NCBI RefSeq assembly: GCF_004217185.1
Contig: NZ_SHKL01000001.1
Location: 2,130,001-2,194,000 of the forward strand
Length of the DNA stretch: 64,000 bases
DNA from: Pseudonocardia sediminis
GTDB taxonomy: Bacteria; Actinomycetota; Actinomycetes; Mycobacteriales; Pseudonocardiaceae
Direction of reading: 5' to 3'
Shown: piece by piece, positions 26,335 to 36,060 of the stretch
Layout: every line of letters starts with the position of its first letter
Position numbering within the stretch: the stretch's first letter is position 1
Made by a program: the position numbers and the translations under genes
Notes under the pieces: generated by a model
Told to the model about the DNA's origin: nothing
Databases searched by the model: none
Seen by the model: the letters and a program-made list of their open reading frames with translations, nothing else

Positions 26335-26446
26335 TCGGTCACCTCGACTGGGGAGTTCGGGTGGGAGGTGGACCGCAGGCGCTGACGGTCCGCGCCGGCT
26401 GTGGGAGCCGGTAGGGATCGGGGCGTCGGTGCGGGACCGGCCACCT

Positions 26447-26480
26447 CCGGTCCCGGGCCGCCACGGCGGGCCGGGACCGG
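26447..26480 (+). other. Second strong hairpin shortly upstream of rsmH
   Basis: A 10-bp stem, one G/G mismatch and a further 5-bp stem (26447-26462 with 26465-26480) close a 2-nt loop. It ends 63 nt before the rsmH start and could attenuate or terminate read-through from mraZ. Outside this hairpin and the larger structure upstream, the 26165-26542 gap holds nothing I recognise. Confidence 0.6.
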
Positions 26481-26542
26481 GGACCGACCGGTGCACCCGG
26501 ACCGCAGTACCGCCGGGAGCGCGAACGACAGGGGGTGGGTGG

Positions 26543-27511
26543 ATGGACGCAACGACCGACGACGACACCCCCGCCCGGCACGTGCCGGTCCTCCTGGACC
26601 GCGTGTCGGACCTGCTCGCCCCCGCCCTCACCGGGCGACCGGCGGTGTTCGTCGACGCGACGCTCGGACTCGGCGGGCACTCCGCGGCGCTGCTGGCCGC
26701 GCACCCCGAGCTGACCGTCGTCGGTCTGGACCGTGACCCGCAGGCACTGGAGATGGCCGGGCGCCGGCTCGCCGCCCACGCCGACCGCCTGCACCTGGTG
26801 CACGCCGTCTACGACCGGATCGCCGAGTCCCTCGACGAGCTGGGCATCGAACAGGTCGACGGCGTGCTGTTCGACCTCGGCGTCTCCTCGCTGCAGCTCG
26901 ACGCCGACGAGCGGGGTTTCTCCTACTCCCGCGACGCCGACCTCGACATGCGGATGGACCCGACGACCGGCCCGACCGCGGCCGACGTCCTCAACACCTA
27001 CCCGGTGCCGGAGCTGCGCCGGATCCTGCGCGACTACGGCGAGGAACGCTTCGCCGGGCGGATCGCCTCCGCCGTCGACCGGGCCCGCACCAAGGCCCCC
27101 CTGCGGCGCAGCGCCGAGCTGGTCGAGCTGCTCTACGGGGCCGTGCCGGCGGCGTCGCGGCGCACCGGCGGGCATCCGGCCAAGCGCACGTTCCAGGCGT
27201 TGCGGATCGAGGTCAACGGCGAGCTGGACGCCCTGGGTGCCGCGCTTCCCGCGGCCCTGGACGCGCTGGCACCGCAGGGCCGGATCGTCGTGCTGGCCTA
27301 CCACTCGCTCGAGGACCGGATGGTCAAGCGCGAGCTGGCCGAGCGCGTCCGCTCCCGGACGCCGGTGGACCTGCCGATGGAGCTCCCCGGGCACGGGCCG
27401 GAGTTCCGGCTCCTCACCCGGGGCTCGGAGCCGGCGACCGACGCCGAGATCGAGGAGAACCCCCGGGCCGCGTCGGTCCGGTTGCGCGCCGCCGAGCGGG
27501 TGGCGGCATGA
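26543..27511 (+). CDS. rsmH: 16S rRNA (cytosine-1402-N4)-methyltransferase RsmH
   Basis: The 322-residue enzyme N4-methylates C1402 in the decoding centre of 16S rRNA with S-adenosylmethionine. Motifs are [28 protein letters not shown] (SAM binding), [55 protein letters not shown] and [13 protein letters not shown]. The ATG at 26543 follows a GGGGGTGGG purine run and begins immediately before the conserved HVPVLL segment. In M. tuberculosis it is Rv2165c. The stop overlaps the start of a 21-codon reading frame by ATGA. Confidence 0.95.
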   Translation: MDATTDDDTPARHVPVLLDRVSDLLAPALTGRPAVFVDATLGLGGHSAALLAAHPELTVVGLDRDPQALEMAGRRLAAHADRLHLVHAVYDRIAESLDELGIEQVDGVLFDLGVSSLQLDADERGFSYSRDADLDMRMDPTTGPTAADVLNTYPVPELRRILRDYGEERFAGRIASAVDRARTKAPLRRSAELVELLYGAVPAASRRTGGHPAKRTFQALRIEVNGELDALGAALPAALDALAPQGRIVVLAYHSLEDRMVKRELAERVRSRTPVDLPMELPGHGPEFRLLTRGSEPATDAEIEENPRAASVRLRAAERVAA

Positions 27512-27573
27512 GCAGCAGCGGTACGAGCAACAGCAGTGCAGGGACGAGCAGGGGTAGGGGTGAGGGGCCATGA
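27508..27573 (+). CDS. Possible 21-codon coupling ORF between rsmH and ftsL
   Basis: An ATG at 27508 overlaps the rsmH stop (ATGA). Its frame of 21 codons, encoding a Ser/Gly-rich peptide ([21 protein letters not shown]), ends in a TGA that overlaps the ATG of ftsL (ATGA at 27570). The AGGGGTGAGGGG run near its end is the ribosome-binding site of ftsL. Translating this frame would carry ribosomes from rsmH into ftsL. It may equally be chance; the peptide is not recognised. Confidence 0.35.
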   Translation: MSSSGTSNSSAGTSRGRGEGP

Positions 27574-28328
27574 GTACTCCGGTCATCGAGCGGCGGGGCG
27601 GGGCACCGGCCCGGGAGCAGGCTCCCCGACGGTCGGGAGCGGTCGCGCCGGGACGGATCCCCGTCCAGCGCGGGGCGAACCGCGTCGCGGCCCTGAAGAA
27701 GCAGGCCACCACGCGCAAGGCCGGTGCCGGCGCCCAGCGGGCCCGCGACCAGCGCGACGACCGCCTGCGCCGGATCGTCGGCGCGCGGGCGCAGGCCAGT
27801 GCCGGGCGCGCGAAGTTCGTGCTCGTCGTCATGACGCTGCTGGTCATCGGCCTGGTCACCACGCTGTGGCTCTCGACCGCCGCCGCGGGTGATTCCTACC
27901 GGCTGCAGGAGGCGCGCGCCCAGGCCCAGACCCTGACCGAGCAGAGCGAGACGCTGCGCCGCCAGGTGTCGACGATGAACAGTCCCGCCGCACTGGCCCA
28001 GCGCGCGAGTGCGCTCGGCCTGGTGCCGGTGCAGGACCCGGCACGCCTGGTGGTGGCACCGGACGGACGCATCGACGTCGTCGGGGAGCCGACCGCCGCG
28101 CACGCCACCGCGCCCGCGGTGCCGGCCGCGCCCGCCACCGGTGCCCCGGCAGGCCCCGCGCCCGCTGCCGCCGCGCCCGCCGCCCCGGCCCCCTCCACGG
28201 CGCCCGCGGCCCCCGCCGCTGCCGCCCCCGCCGCTGCCGCCCCCGCCGCTGCCGCGGCCGGGACCACCGCCCCGCCCGCGGACACCTCCGACACCGACGC
28301 GGCGCCCGGCGCCACCCAGGCCGGCTGA
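27570..28328 (+). CDS. ftsL: FtsL-like cell division protein
   Basis: The 252-residue bitopic protein has a basic cytoplasmic part (1-80) and a TM helix at about 83-105 (FVLVVMTLLVIGLVTTLWL). A short extracytoplasmic coiled coil (RLQEARAQAQTLTEQSETLRRQ, about 111-132) and a conserved SPAALAQRASALGLVPVQDPARLVV segment follow. The rest, from about 175, is a long Ala/Pro-rich tail. FtsL forms a complex with FtsQ and FtsB and activates FtsW/FtsI at the septum. The Ala/Pro tail is longer than in model bacteria, and its DNA is repetitive. Its stop overlaps the ftsI start by one base (TGATG). Confidence 0.85.
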   Translation: MSTPVIERRGGAPAREQAPRRSGAVAPGRIPVQRGANRVAALKKQATTRKAGAGAQRARDQRDDRLRRIVGARAQASAGRAKFVLVVMTLLVIGLVTTLWLSTAAAGDSYRLQEARAQAQTLTEQSETLRRQVSTMNSPAALAQRASALGLVPVQDPARLVVAPDGRIDVVGEPTAAHATAPAVPAAPATGAPAGPAPAAAAPAAPAPSTAPAAPAAAAPAAAAPAAAAAGTTAPPADTSDTDAAPGATQAG

Positions 28329-30163
28329 TGCCGACCGCCGCCCCGCCGCGGCCGGTGGGCCGGCGCAGCAGCCCTCCGCGCCGCCCGCGGCGTCGCCGGT
28401 CACCGGCCGACGACCCGCGGTTCCGGCTGCGCGTGGGCTGGGTCCTGCTGGCGGCGCTGCTCGTCATCTCCGGGGCCAAGCTCGTGATGATCCAGACCGT
28501 GCAGGCGGGCTCGCTGACCGCGGACTCGGAGAAGCAGCGCGCCAGCCGCATCACCATCCCGGCCGAGCGCGGCGCGATCTCGGACAGGGACGGCAACCTG
28601 CTGGCCTTCTCCACCGAGTCCAAGGCCCTGGTCACGAACCCGCGCCTGATCAACTCGGTCAAGGGGGCCGGGGCGCAGGCCTACAAGGCGCAGATGGCCA
28701 CGGACGTCGCGGCCGTCACCGGCGGCAAGGTCGACGAGCTGCGCGGGCAGCTGGAGTCCGACCGTGGCTACATCGTGCTCGGCACCAAGGTCGACCCCGG
28801 CCCGGCGCGCGACCTGCGGGAGAAGTACCCGGAGATCGCCGAGGAGGACCGCGAGGCCCGCCAGTACCCGGGCGGGGACCTGGCGTCGAACATCATCGGT
28901 GCCGCCACCTGGAGCGCCGACGCGCGCAAGCTGATCGGCCGGATCGGCCTGGAGAGCTCCGACGACGACCTGCTCGCCGGTCAGGACGGCTTCCAGATCG
29001 CCGACACCGCCGAGGGCAGCAACACCGTCATCCCCGGCAGCACCCGCTCCGAGCAGCCCGCCGTCTCCGGCTCGAACGTGCAGCTCACGATCGACTCCGA
29101 CCTGCAGTTCCAGGTTCAGCGGATGCTGGCCGACTACGTGAGCGCGTCCGGGGCGAAGAGCGGGTCGGCCGTGGTGCTCGACTCGAAGACCGGCGAGGTG
29201 CGGGCCCTGGCCGACAACACCTCGTTCGACCCGGCGAACCTGCTCTCGGCGGACCCGAAGAGCCTGGGCAACCAGGCCGTCACCACGCCGTTCGAGCCGG
29301 GGTCGGTGAACAAGATCGTCACCATGGCCGCGGCACTGGAGGCCGGCGTCGCCCGCCCGGACGAGGTGCTCTCGGTGCCCGGCAGCATCAAGGTCGCCGA
29401 CCGCACGGTCAAGGACGCCTGGAACCACGGGGTGGACCAGTACACGCTGACCGGCGTGCTGGCGAAGTCCTCCAACGTCGGCACCCTGATGACCGCGCAG
29501 AAGGTCGGACCGGACCGGTTCTCGGACATGCTGGCCAAGATGGGCATCGGGCAGAAGACGGGCGTCGGCCTGCCGGGGGAGAGCGCGGGCAGCGTCCCGG
29601 CGCGCGCCACCTGGTCGGGCTCGACGTTCGGCAACCTGCCGATCGGGCAGGGCCTGTCGATGACCGTGCTGCAGATGGCCGGGATGTACCAGGCCGTGGC
29701 CAACGACGGTGTCCGGATCCCGCCGCGGATCGTCGCGGCGACCACCGGCCCGGACGGCACGCGCGTCCCGACCCCGGCCCCGGAGCAGGTGCGGGTCACC
29801 TCGCCGGAGACGGCGAAGACGCTGCGCACGATGCTCAGTGCGGTGACCCAGAAGGCGCGGGGCCAGAACGGCACCGGGCCGGCGGCGGCCGTGCCCGGCT
29901 ACGAGGTGGCGGGCAAGACCGGCACCGCGCAGCAGGTCGACCCGGCCTGCGGGTGCTACTCGAACTCGAAGTACTGGATCACCTTCGCCGGGATGCTCCC
30001 GGCCCAGGACCCGCGCTTCGTGATCGGGATCGAGCTCGACGCCCCGCGCGGCGGGACCAGCGCCGCCGGCCTGTTCCACCAGATCGCGACCTACATCGCC
30101 CAGCGCGACGCGATCCCGGTCCAGGTCGCCCCGCCCGCGGTGCAGACGCTGCAGATCAAGTGA
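28328..30163 (+). CDS. ftsI: Septal peptidoglycan transpeptidase FtsI (class B PBP)
   Basis: The 611-residue penicillin-binding protein cross-links septal peptidoglycan. After a basic N-terminal tail and one TM helix (VGWVLLAALLVISGAKLVMI) comes the dimerisation domain. The transpeptidase domain has catalytic Ser326 in SVNK (326-329), SSN at 381-383 and KTGT at 530-533. It works with FtsW as the septal synthase and is a target of beta-lactams. The ATG at 28328 overlaps the ftsL stop. The family corresponds to PbpB (Rv2163c). The CGCY segment near 541-546 (ACGCYSN) contains two cysteines close to the active site, which is unusual in outline but not disruptive. Confidence 0.94.
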   Translation: MPTAAPPRPVGRRSSPPRRPRRRRSPADDPRFRLRVGWVLLAALLVISGAKLVMIQTVQAGSLTADSEKQRASRITIPAERGAISDRDGNLLAFSTESKALVTNPRLINSVKGAGAQAYKAQMATDVAAVTGGKVDELRGQLESDRGYIVLGTKVDPGPARDLREKYPEIAEEDREARQYPGGDLASNIIGAATWSADARKLIGRIGLESSDDDLLAGQDGFQIADTAEGSNTVIPGSTRSEQPAVSGSNVQLTIDSDLQFQVQRMLADYVSASGAKSGSAVVLDSKTGEVRALADNTSFDPANLLSADPKSLGNQAVTTPFEPGSVNKIVTMAAALEAGVARPDEVLSVPGSIKVADRTVKDAWNHGVDQYTLTGVLAKSSNVGTLMTAQKVGPDRFSDMLAKMGIGQKTGVGLPGESAGSVPARATWSGSTFGNLPIGQGLSMTVLQMAGMYQAVANDGVRIPPRIVAATTGPDGTRVPTPAPEQVRVTSPETAKTLRTMLSAVTQKARGQNGTGPAAAVPGYEVAGKTGTAQQVDPACGCYSNSKYWITFAGMLPAQDPRFVIGIELDAPRGGTSAAGLFHQIATYIAQRDAIPVQVAPPAVQTLQIK

Positions 30164-30207
30164 GGACCGGCGCCCGGCGCCGGTGAGATGTCGAGCGCGG
30201 TCGGCGG

Positions 30208-30240
30208 GTGGTCACCGGGCGTGTCCCCGTGGTCACCGGG
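30208..30240 (+). repeat. 21-bp-spaced direct repeat between ftsI and murE
   Basis: GTGGTCACCGGG occurs at 30208-30219 and again at 30229-30240, two helical turns apart. Each copy contains the palindrome GGTCACC. It lies about 190 bp upstream of the candidate murE promoter and may be an operator. The rest of the 272-nt ftsI-murE gap shows only a GC-rich hairpin near 30168-30186. Confidence 0.4.
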
Positions 30241-30422
30241 TGGATCTCCCGCCGTGCCGCGGCCCGGCCACCGGATCGGGGGACCGCTGACCGGGGGGCT
30301 GTGTGCGCCGGATGGACGCCGCCGTGCGGCCGTGCGGACCCCGGTCGCGCCCGCGCGGCGGACGGGGCCGTGAACGGCCCGGCGGGGGCGGTGCTGCCGC
30401 CGGACCGGATCCGACCCGCCGG

Positions 30423-30428
30423 TAATCT
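30423..30428 (+). promoter_or_regulatory. -10-like hexamer for leaderless murE
   Basis: TAATCT ends 7 nt before the GTG at 30436. It suggests an internal promoter within the dcw cluster that starts the murE-to-ftsQ transcript at the start codon. Confidence 0.5.
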
Positions 30429-30435
30429 CCGCGAC

Positions 30436-32100
30436 GTGTCCACGGCCCCGATTCCGACGACGGCATCCGCCCCGGTGCCGCCGGCCGTCGCGTCGGCCCT
30501 GCCGGACCGGCCCTCCGACGTGCGCCCCGTCGACGTGGCGGTCCTCGCCCGGGTGGCCGGCGCCGAGCTGAACCCCCGCGCCGCGCAGTCCGGACCCGGC
30601 CCGCTGCTCGACGGCCCGGCCGCGGTCACCGGCGCCACCCTGCGCGCCGGCGCCGTCCGCCCCGGCGACCTGTTCGCCGCCCTGCCCGGCGCCCGGGTGC
30701 ACGGCGCCGACTTCGCCGGGCAGGCCCTGGCCGCCGGCGCGGCCGCGATCCTGACCGACCCGGCCGGGCTGGAGCGCCCCGACGTGCGCGGCGCGAGCGT
30801 CCCGGTCCTGGTCGCGGCGTGTCCGCGGGACGTGCTGGGCCCGGTCTCGGCCGCCGTCTACGGCGAGCCGACGGCCCGGATGCGCGTCCTCGGCGTCACC
30901 GGCACCAGCGGCAAGACCACCGTCGGGCACCTGCTGGAGGCGGGTCTGGCCGCGGCCGGGCGGGCCACCGGCCTGCTCGGGACGGTACGGACCCGGGTCG
31001 CGGTCCCCGGCTCCGAGCCGCGCGCCCTCTCCAGCGCGTTCACCACGCCGGAGGCCCCGGACCTGCAGGCGCTGTTCGCGGTGATGGTCGAGGCCGGCGT
31101 CACCGACGTGGCGATGGAGGTCTCCAGCCACGCGCTCGCGCTCGGGCGCGTCGGGGGCACCCGGTTCGCCGTCGGCGCGTTCACCAACCTGTCCCAGGAC
31201 CACCTGGACTTCCACCCGACGATGACCGACTACTTCGAGGCCAAAGCCACCCTGTTCGGCGGCGGCGCCGCGGGTGTCGAGCCGGCCCGTCGCGGGGTCG
31301 TGTGCATCGACGACGAGTGGGGCCGTCAGCTGGCCGATCGCCAGGGCGACGCGGTCACGGTCGCGACCACCCCCGGCGTGCACGCCACCTGGACCGCCCG
31401 CGGGGTGGCCGCGCACGCCGACGGCACCCAGACGTTCGTCGCGCACGGCCCGGACGGCCTGGCCCAGCCGGTCACCCTGGCCCTGCCCGGCCCGTTCAAC
31501 GTGGCCAACGCCCTCGTCGCGCTGGCCTGCCTGGACGCCGACGGGGTGCCTCCCGCCGTCGCCGCGGAGGGCTTCGCGACGCTCGACGTCCCGGGCCGGA
31601 TGCAGCGGGTGGACGCCGGGCAGGACTTCCTGGCCGTCGTCGACTACGCACACAAGCCCGGCGCGGTGGCCGCGCTGCTCGATGCCCTGCGCGCGCAGGT
31701 CCGGCCGACCGCGCGGGTGATCACGGTGCTCGGCTGCGGCGGCGACCGGGACACGGCCAAGCGCCCGATGATGGGGGCGGCCGCGACCATCCGGTCCGAG
31801 CTGCTGATCGTCACCGACGACAACCCGCGCTCCGAGGACCCGGCCGCGATCCGGGCCGAGATGCTGGCCGGGACCGCGAACGAACCGGCCGGCGGCGAGG
31901 TCGTCGAGATCGGCGACCGGCGCGCGGCGATCGAGGCCGCGGTGGCCTCCGCCCGCCCCGGCGACGCGATCGTCGTCGCGGGCAAGGGACACGAGACGGG
32001 TCAGGAGATCCACGGGGTGAAGTACCCCTTCGACGACGCCGACGAGCTGGCCGCGGCGATCACCGCGGCCGGGACGGGTGGACGGCAGGTGCGGCGATGA
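30436..32100 (+). CDS. murE: UDP-N-acetylmuramoyl-tripeptide synthetase MurE
   Basis: The 554-residue cytoplasmic ligase adds meso-diaminopimelate to UDP-MurNAc-L-Ala-D-Glu. The ATP-binding motif is GTSGKTT, the central region contains EVSSHAL, and the DNPRSEDP motif is the signature for meso-DAP rather than lysine. The chosen GTG at 30436 gives an N-terminal extension of about 30 residues of low complexity before the Mur domain (VDVAVLARVAGAEL). It opens a run of eight cell-wall genes in which every junction is a 4-base overlap, ATGA or GTGA. Confidence 0.94.
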   Translation: MSTAPIPTTASAPVPPAVASALPDRPSDVRPVDVAVLARVAGAELNPRAAQSGPGPLLDGPAAVTGATLRAGAVRPGDLFAALPGARVHGADFAGQALAAGAAAILTDPAGLERPDVRGASVPVLVAACPRDVLGPVSAAVYGEPTARMRVLGVTGTSGKTTVGHLLEAGLAAAGRATGLLGTVRTRVAVPGSEPRALSSAFTTPEAPDLQALFAVMVEAGVTDVAMEVSSHALALGRVGGTRFAVGAFTNLSQDHLDFHPTMTDYFEAKATLFGGGAAGVEPARRGVVCIDDEWGRQLADRQGDAVTVATTPGVHATWTARGVAAHADGTQTFVAHGPDGLAQPVTLALPGPFNVANALVALACLDADGVPPAVAAEGFATLDVPGRMQRVDAGQDFLAVVDYAHKPGAVAALLDALRAQVRPTARVITVLGCGGDRDTAKRPMMGAAATIRSELLIVTDDNPRSEDPAAIRAEMLAGTANEPAGGEVVEIGDRRAAIEAAVASARPGDAIVVAGKGHETGQEIHGVKYPFDDADELAAAITAAGTGGRQVRR

Positions 32101-33557
32101 TCGCGATGACGTTGTCCGAGATCGCCGCGGTGACCGGCGGTCGGGTCAGCCGGGCCTCCGGCGAGGAGACGGTGACCGCGGTGGAGTTCGACTCCCGCGC
32201 GATCACCGACGGCGGGCTGTTCCTGGCCCTGCCCGGCGAGCGCGCGGACGGGCACGACTTCGCCGCCGCGGCGGTGGCCCGCGGAGCGGCCGGCGTTCTG
32301 GCCGGGCGCGAGGTCGACGCGCCCGCCGTCGTCGTACCGCCGGTGCCCGGCCGCAACACCGGCACCTACCTGGGCGCGACCGACCCGGACGGGCACGGCG
32401 CCGCCGTCCTGTCCGCTCTCGGGAGGCTCGCGCGCCACGTGGTCGACGCGCTGCCCGGCCTGGCCGTGGTCGGGGTGACCGGCAGCGCCGGCAAGACCTC
32501 CACCAAGGACCTGCTGGCCGCCGTCCTGGCCCCGCTGGGCTCGACGGTCGCGCCGCCGGAGTCGTTCAACAACGAGCTGGGCACGCCGTACACGGCGCTG
32601 CGCGCGACCCCGTCGACCCGGCACCTGGTCCTGGAGCTCTCCGCCCGCGGGCCCGGCCACATCGCGTCGCTGTGCGCGATCGCCCCGCCCCGGATCGGGG
32701 TGGTGCTCAACGTGGGCAGCGCGCACCTGGGCGAGTTCGGCTCGCCGGCCGCGATCGCGCAGGCCAAGGGCGAGCTGGTCGAGGCCCTCCCGCCCGGCGC
32801 CACGCTGCCCGGTGTCACGAGCGGCGCCGGGGGAGTGGCGGTGCTCAACGCCGACGACCCGGCCGTCGCCGCGATGGCCTCGCGGACCGTCGCCCGCGTC
32901 GTCACGTTCGGCCGCGCGGCCGGGGCGGACGTCCGGGCCGAGGACGTGGTGCTGGACGCGGGCCGCGCCCGGTTCCGCCTGGTCACCGCCCACGGTGAGG
33001 CCCGCGTCGCGCTGAGGCTGGTCGGCGGGCACCAGGTGTCGAACGCCCTGGCCGCCGCCGCGGTCGCCCTCGAGCTGGGGGCGGACGTCGACGGGGTGGC
33101 CGCGTCGCTGTCGGCCGCGGAGCCCGCGTCGCGCTGGCGGATGGAGGTCACCGACCGGGCCGACGGGGTGACCGTCGTCAACGACGCCTACAACGCGAAC
33201 CCGGAGGCCATGCGTGCCGCGCTCGGAGCCCTGCAGTCGATGACGGGTGAGGGGGCCGGGCACCGCCGCAGCTGGGCCGTGCTGGGACCGATGGCCGAGA
33301 TCGGGGAGGGCAGCGCCGGCGTGCACGCCGAGATCGCCGCCCTGGCCGGGCAGCTGGGCGCGGACCGCCTGGTCGCCCTGGGCTGTCCGGACTACGGCGA
33401 GCGCGCCGAGCACGTCGCCGACGTCGCCGAGGCCCTGACGCTGCTGCGCGCCGAGATCGAGCCCGGCGACGTCGTGCTGGTCAAGGCCTCGCGCAGCGCC
33501 GGGCTGGAGCGGGTCGCGGCCGGGCTCCTGGAGAACGACGGGCTGGTGTCCCGGTGA
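32097..33557 (+). CDS. murF: UDP-N-acetylmuramoyl-tripeptide:D-Ala-D-Ala ligase MurF
   Basis: The 486-residue ligase adds the D-Ala-D-Ala dipeptide to the UDP-MurNAc-tripeptide, completing the cytoplasmic precursor. Motifs are [12 protein letters not shown] at the N-terminus, the P-loop [40 protein letters not shown], the [17 protein letters not shown] region and [16 protein letters not shown]. The ATG at 32097 overlaps the murE stop (ATGA) and the stop overlaps the mraY start (GTGA). Confidence 0.95.
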   Translation: MIAMTLSEIAAVTGGRVSRASGEETVTAVEFDSRAITDGGLFLALPGERADGHDFAAAAVARGAAGVLAGREVDAPAVVVPPVPGRNTGTYLGATDPDGHGAAVLSALGRLARHVVDALPGLAVVGVTGSAGKTSTKDLLAAVLAPLGSTVAPPESFNNELGTPYTALRATPSTRHLVLELSARGPGHIASLCAIAPPRIGVVLNVGSAHLGEFGSPAAIAQAKGELVEALPPGATLPGVTSGAGGVAVLNADDPAVAAMASRTVARVVTFGRAAGADVRAEDVVLDAGRARFRLVTAHGEARVALRLVGGHQVSNALAAAAVALELGADVDGVAASLSAAEPASRWRMEVTDRADGVTVVNDAYNANPEAMRAALGALQSMTGEGAGHRRSWAVLGPMAEIGEGSAGVHAEIAALAGQLGADRLVALGCPDYGERAEHVADVAEALTLLRAEIEPGDVVLVKASRSAGLERVAAGLLENDGLVSR

Positions 33558-34624
33558 GAGGCGTCTTCCTGGCCGCGGGCATCGCCCTGGCCCTGTCCAT
33601 CCTGCTCACGCCGTACCTGATCAAGTTCTTCGCCCGGCAGGGGTTCGGGCAGGAGATCCGGGCCGACGGGCCGCAGAGCCACCAGTCCAAGCGCGGCACC
33701 CCGACCATGGGCGGCGTCGCGATCCTGCTGGCGATCTGGGTCGGCTACCTGGGCTCGCACCTGTTCACCGGCGAGGACATCACCGCCTCGGCGCTGCTGG
33801 TCCTGTTCCTGACCACGGCCCTGGGCGTCGTCGGGTTCATCGACGACTTCCTCAAGATCCGCCGCCAGCGCAACCTCGGCCTGAACAAGACGTCGAAGAT
33901 CGTCGGCCAGGTGCTGACCGCGACCATCTTCGGTGTGCTCGCGCTGCGGTTCGCGAACTCGCGGAACCTGACGCCGGCCTCGGACAGCCTCTCGTTCGTC
34001 CGCGACATCACGGTGCTCTCGTTCGGCGTGGTCGGGTTCGTGCTGCTGTGCAACCTGATCGTCGCGGCCTGGTCGAACGCGGTGAACCTGACCGACGGCC
34101 TGGACGGCCTGGCCGCCGGCACGTCGGCGATGGTGCTGGCCACCTACGTGATCATCTGCTTCTGGCAGTTCCGCAACAGCTGCGCCGTCGTCGCCAGCGC
34201 GGGCTGCTACGAGGTGCGCGACCCGCTCGACGTGGCGCTGGTCGCCGCGGCCGCGATGGGCGGGTGCATCGGGTTCCTCTGGTGGAACGCCTCCCCGGCG
34301 AGGATCTTCATGGGCGACACCGGCTCGCTGGCCCTGGGCGGGCTGCTGGCCGGGCTGTCGATGGTGACCCACACCGAGCTGCTGCTGGTCGTCATCGGCG
34401 GCGTGTTCGTGGTGGAGGCGCTGTCGGTGTCGCTGCAGATCATCGTGTTCCGGACGGCGCGGAGACGTCTGTTCCGGATGGCACCGTTCCACCACCACTT
34501 CGAGCTGGCCGGATGGGCCGAGACCACCGTCATCATCCGGTTCTGGCTGCTCGCGGCGATGTGCGCGGCGATGGGGCTGGGCATCTTCTACAGCGAGTGG
34601 CTGAGCGCCTCGGCGGGGCAGTGA
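33554..34624 (+). CDS. mraY: Phospho-N-acetylmuramoyl-pentapeptide transferase MraY
   Basis: The 356-residue polytopic membrane enzyme (about ten TM helices) transfers phospho-MurNAc-pentapeptide to undecaprenyl phosphate, making lipid I. The catalytic aspartates appear in GFIDDFLKI (DD pair) and in [22 protein letters not shown] and the histidine loop [30 protein letters not shown] near the start is also diagnostic. GTG 33554 overlaps the murF stop. It is the target of tunicamycin and related nucleoside antibiotics. Confidence 0.96.
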   Translation: MRGVFLAAGIALALSILLTPYLIKFFARQGFGQEIRADGPQSHQSKRGTPTMGGVAILLAIWVGYLGSHLFTGEDITASALLVLFLTTALGVVGFIDDFLKIRRQRNLGLNKTSKIVGQVLTATIFGVLALRFANSRNLTPASDSLSFVRDITVLSFGVVGFVLLCNLIVAAWSNAVNLTDGLDGLAAGTSAMVLATYVIICFWQFRNSCAVVASAGCYEVRDPLDVALVAAAAMGGCIGFLWWNASPARIFMGDTGSLALGGLLAGLSMVTHTELLLVVIGGVFVVEALSVSLQIIVFRTARRRLFRMAPFHHHFELAGWAETTVIIRFWLLAAMCAAMGLGIFYSEWLSASAGQ

Positions 34625-36060
34625 CGGGCCCCGGCGGCACCGGCCCCTTCGGCGGCCGGGCGGTGCTGGTGGCGGGGGCCGGGATCTCCGGGCTCGCCGC
34701 CGTCGACGCGCTCGTCGCGGGCGGTGCGCTCGTGACCGTGTCCGACGACGACCCCACGAAGCTCGCCGCCCTCCCGGACGGGGTCGGCGGCTGCGCCTCC
34801 GACGAGATCCCCGCCGGTACCGAGGTGATCGTCACCAGCCCGGGCCGTCGCCCCGACCACGCCCTGGTCGCCGCGGCCGCCGCGCGCGGGATCGAGGTGA
34901 TCGGCGAGCCGGAGCTGGCCTGGCGCCTGGGCGCGGAGGGTGACCGGCCGCCGGTGTGGCTCGTGGTCACCGGCACCAACGGCAAGACCACCACCACCGA
35001 GATGCTCGCCGCGATCCTGCGCTCCGCCGGTGAGGACGCGGTGGCCTGCGGCAACATCGGCTACCCGGTCGTCTCCGCGGTCGCGGCCGGGCACGCGGTG
35101 CTGGCCGTCGAGCTCTCCAGCTTCCAGCTGCACTGGTCGCCGTCGGTCCGCCCGGCCGCCGGGGTGGTGCTCAACGTCGCCGAGGACCACCTCGACTGGC
35201 ACGGCGGGATGGACGGCTACGCCGCGGCCAAGGCCCGCGCGCTGCTCGGGGACGTCGCGGTCGCCGGCGTCGACGACCCGGTCGCCGCGCGGCTGCTGGA
35301 GGCTGCACCGGCTCCGCGCCGGATCGGGGTGACCCTGGCCGAGCCCGGCCCGGACCAGCTCGGCGTGCGGGACGGGATGCTCGTCGACCGCGCGTTCGGC
35401 GGCGGGGAGCTGCTCGGAGCCGCGGCCGTCGTCCCGGCGGGGCCGCCCGGGGTCACCGACGCCCTCGCCGCGGCCGCGCTGGCCCGCGCGCACGGCGTCC
35501 CGGCTCCCGCGATCCGCGACGCCCTCGCCGGGTTCACCCCGGGACCGCACCGCAGCGCCCCGGTCGGCCGGGTCGCCGGCGTCACGTTCGTCGACGACTC
35601 CAAGGCCACCAACCCGCACGCCGCCGACGCCGCGCTCGCCGCGGTCCCGGCCCGGGTGCCCGGCGCCCGCGCCGTCTGGATCGTGGGCGGCCTGCTCAAG
35701 GGGGTCTCCGCGGACACCCTCGGCGAGCTGGCGCGACGCCACCACGCGCACCTGGCCGGGGTGGTCGTCATCGGCACCGACCGCGCTCCGATCGTCGACG
35801 CCCTGGCGCGACACGCCCCCGACCTCCCCGTCGGCGAGGTCACCACGGGTGACCATGAGGGGATGCAGCAGACGCCGCAGGACCCGATGCCCGAGGCCGT
35901 GCGCCGCGCCGCCGAGCTGGCCGGCCCCGGCGACGTGGTGCTGCTCGCGCCGGCCGCGGCGTCGATGGACCAGTTCCGCGACTACGCCCACCGCGGGGAC
36001 GCGTTCGCCGCGGCCGTGCACGACCTGTCGGCTCCCGCGGCGTCCGGGGCCCGGCCATGA
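34621..36060 (+). CDS. murD: UDP-N-acetylmuramoylalanine--D-glutamate ligase MurD
   Basis: The 479-residue cytoplasmic ligase adds D-glutamate to UDP-MurNAc-L-alanine. Visible motifs are the N-terminal Rossmann [18 protein letters not shown], the P-loop [70 protein letters not shown] and [23 protein letters not shown] 34621 overlaps the mraY stop by 4 nt and begins just before the Rossmann motif. The stop overlaps the ftsW start by ATGA. Confidence 0.95.
   Translation: MTGPGGTGPFGGRAVLVAGAGISGLAAVDALVAGGALVTVSDDDPTKLAALPDGVGGCASDEIPAGTEVIVTSPGRRPDHALVAAAAARGIEVIGEPELAWRLGAEGDRPPVWLVVTGTNGKTTTTEMLAAILRSAGEDAVACGNIGYPVVSAVAAGHAVLAVELSSFQLHWSPSVRPAAGVVLNVAEDHLDWHGGMDGYAAAKARALLGDVAVAGVDDPVAARLLEAAPAPRRIGVTLAEPGPDQLGVRDGMLVDRAFGGGELLGAAAVVPAGPPGVTDALAAAALARAHGVPAPAIRDALAGFTPGPHRSAPVGRVAGVTFVDDSKATNPHAADAALAAVPARVPGARAVWIVGGLLKGVSADTLGELARRHHAHLAGVVVIGTDRAPIVDALARHAPDLPVGEVTTGDHEGMQQTPQDPMPEAVRRAAELAGPGDVVLLAPAAASMDQFRDYAHRGDAFAAAVHDLSAPAASGARP

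Noticed and set aside
26165..26542. A lost gene between mraZ and rsmH
   Set aside because: All six frames are short or antisense shadows of the inverted repeats. The arms and hairpins explain the sequence better than coding.
28130..28325. The Ala/Pro-rich FtsL tail as a frameshift artefact
   Set aside because: The frame stays open to a TGA that overlaps the ftsI ATG by one base, which argues that it is real.
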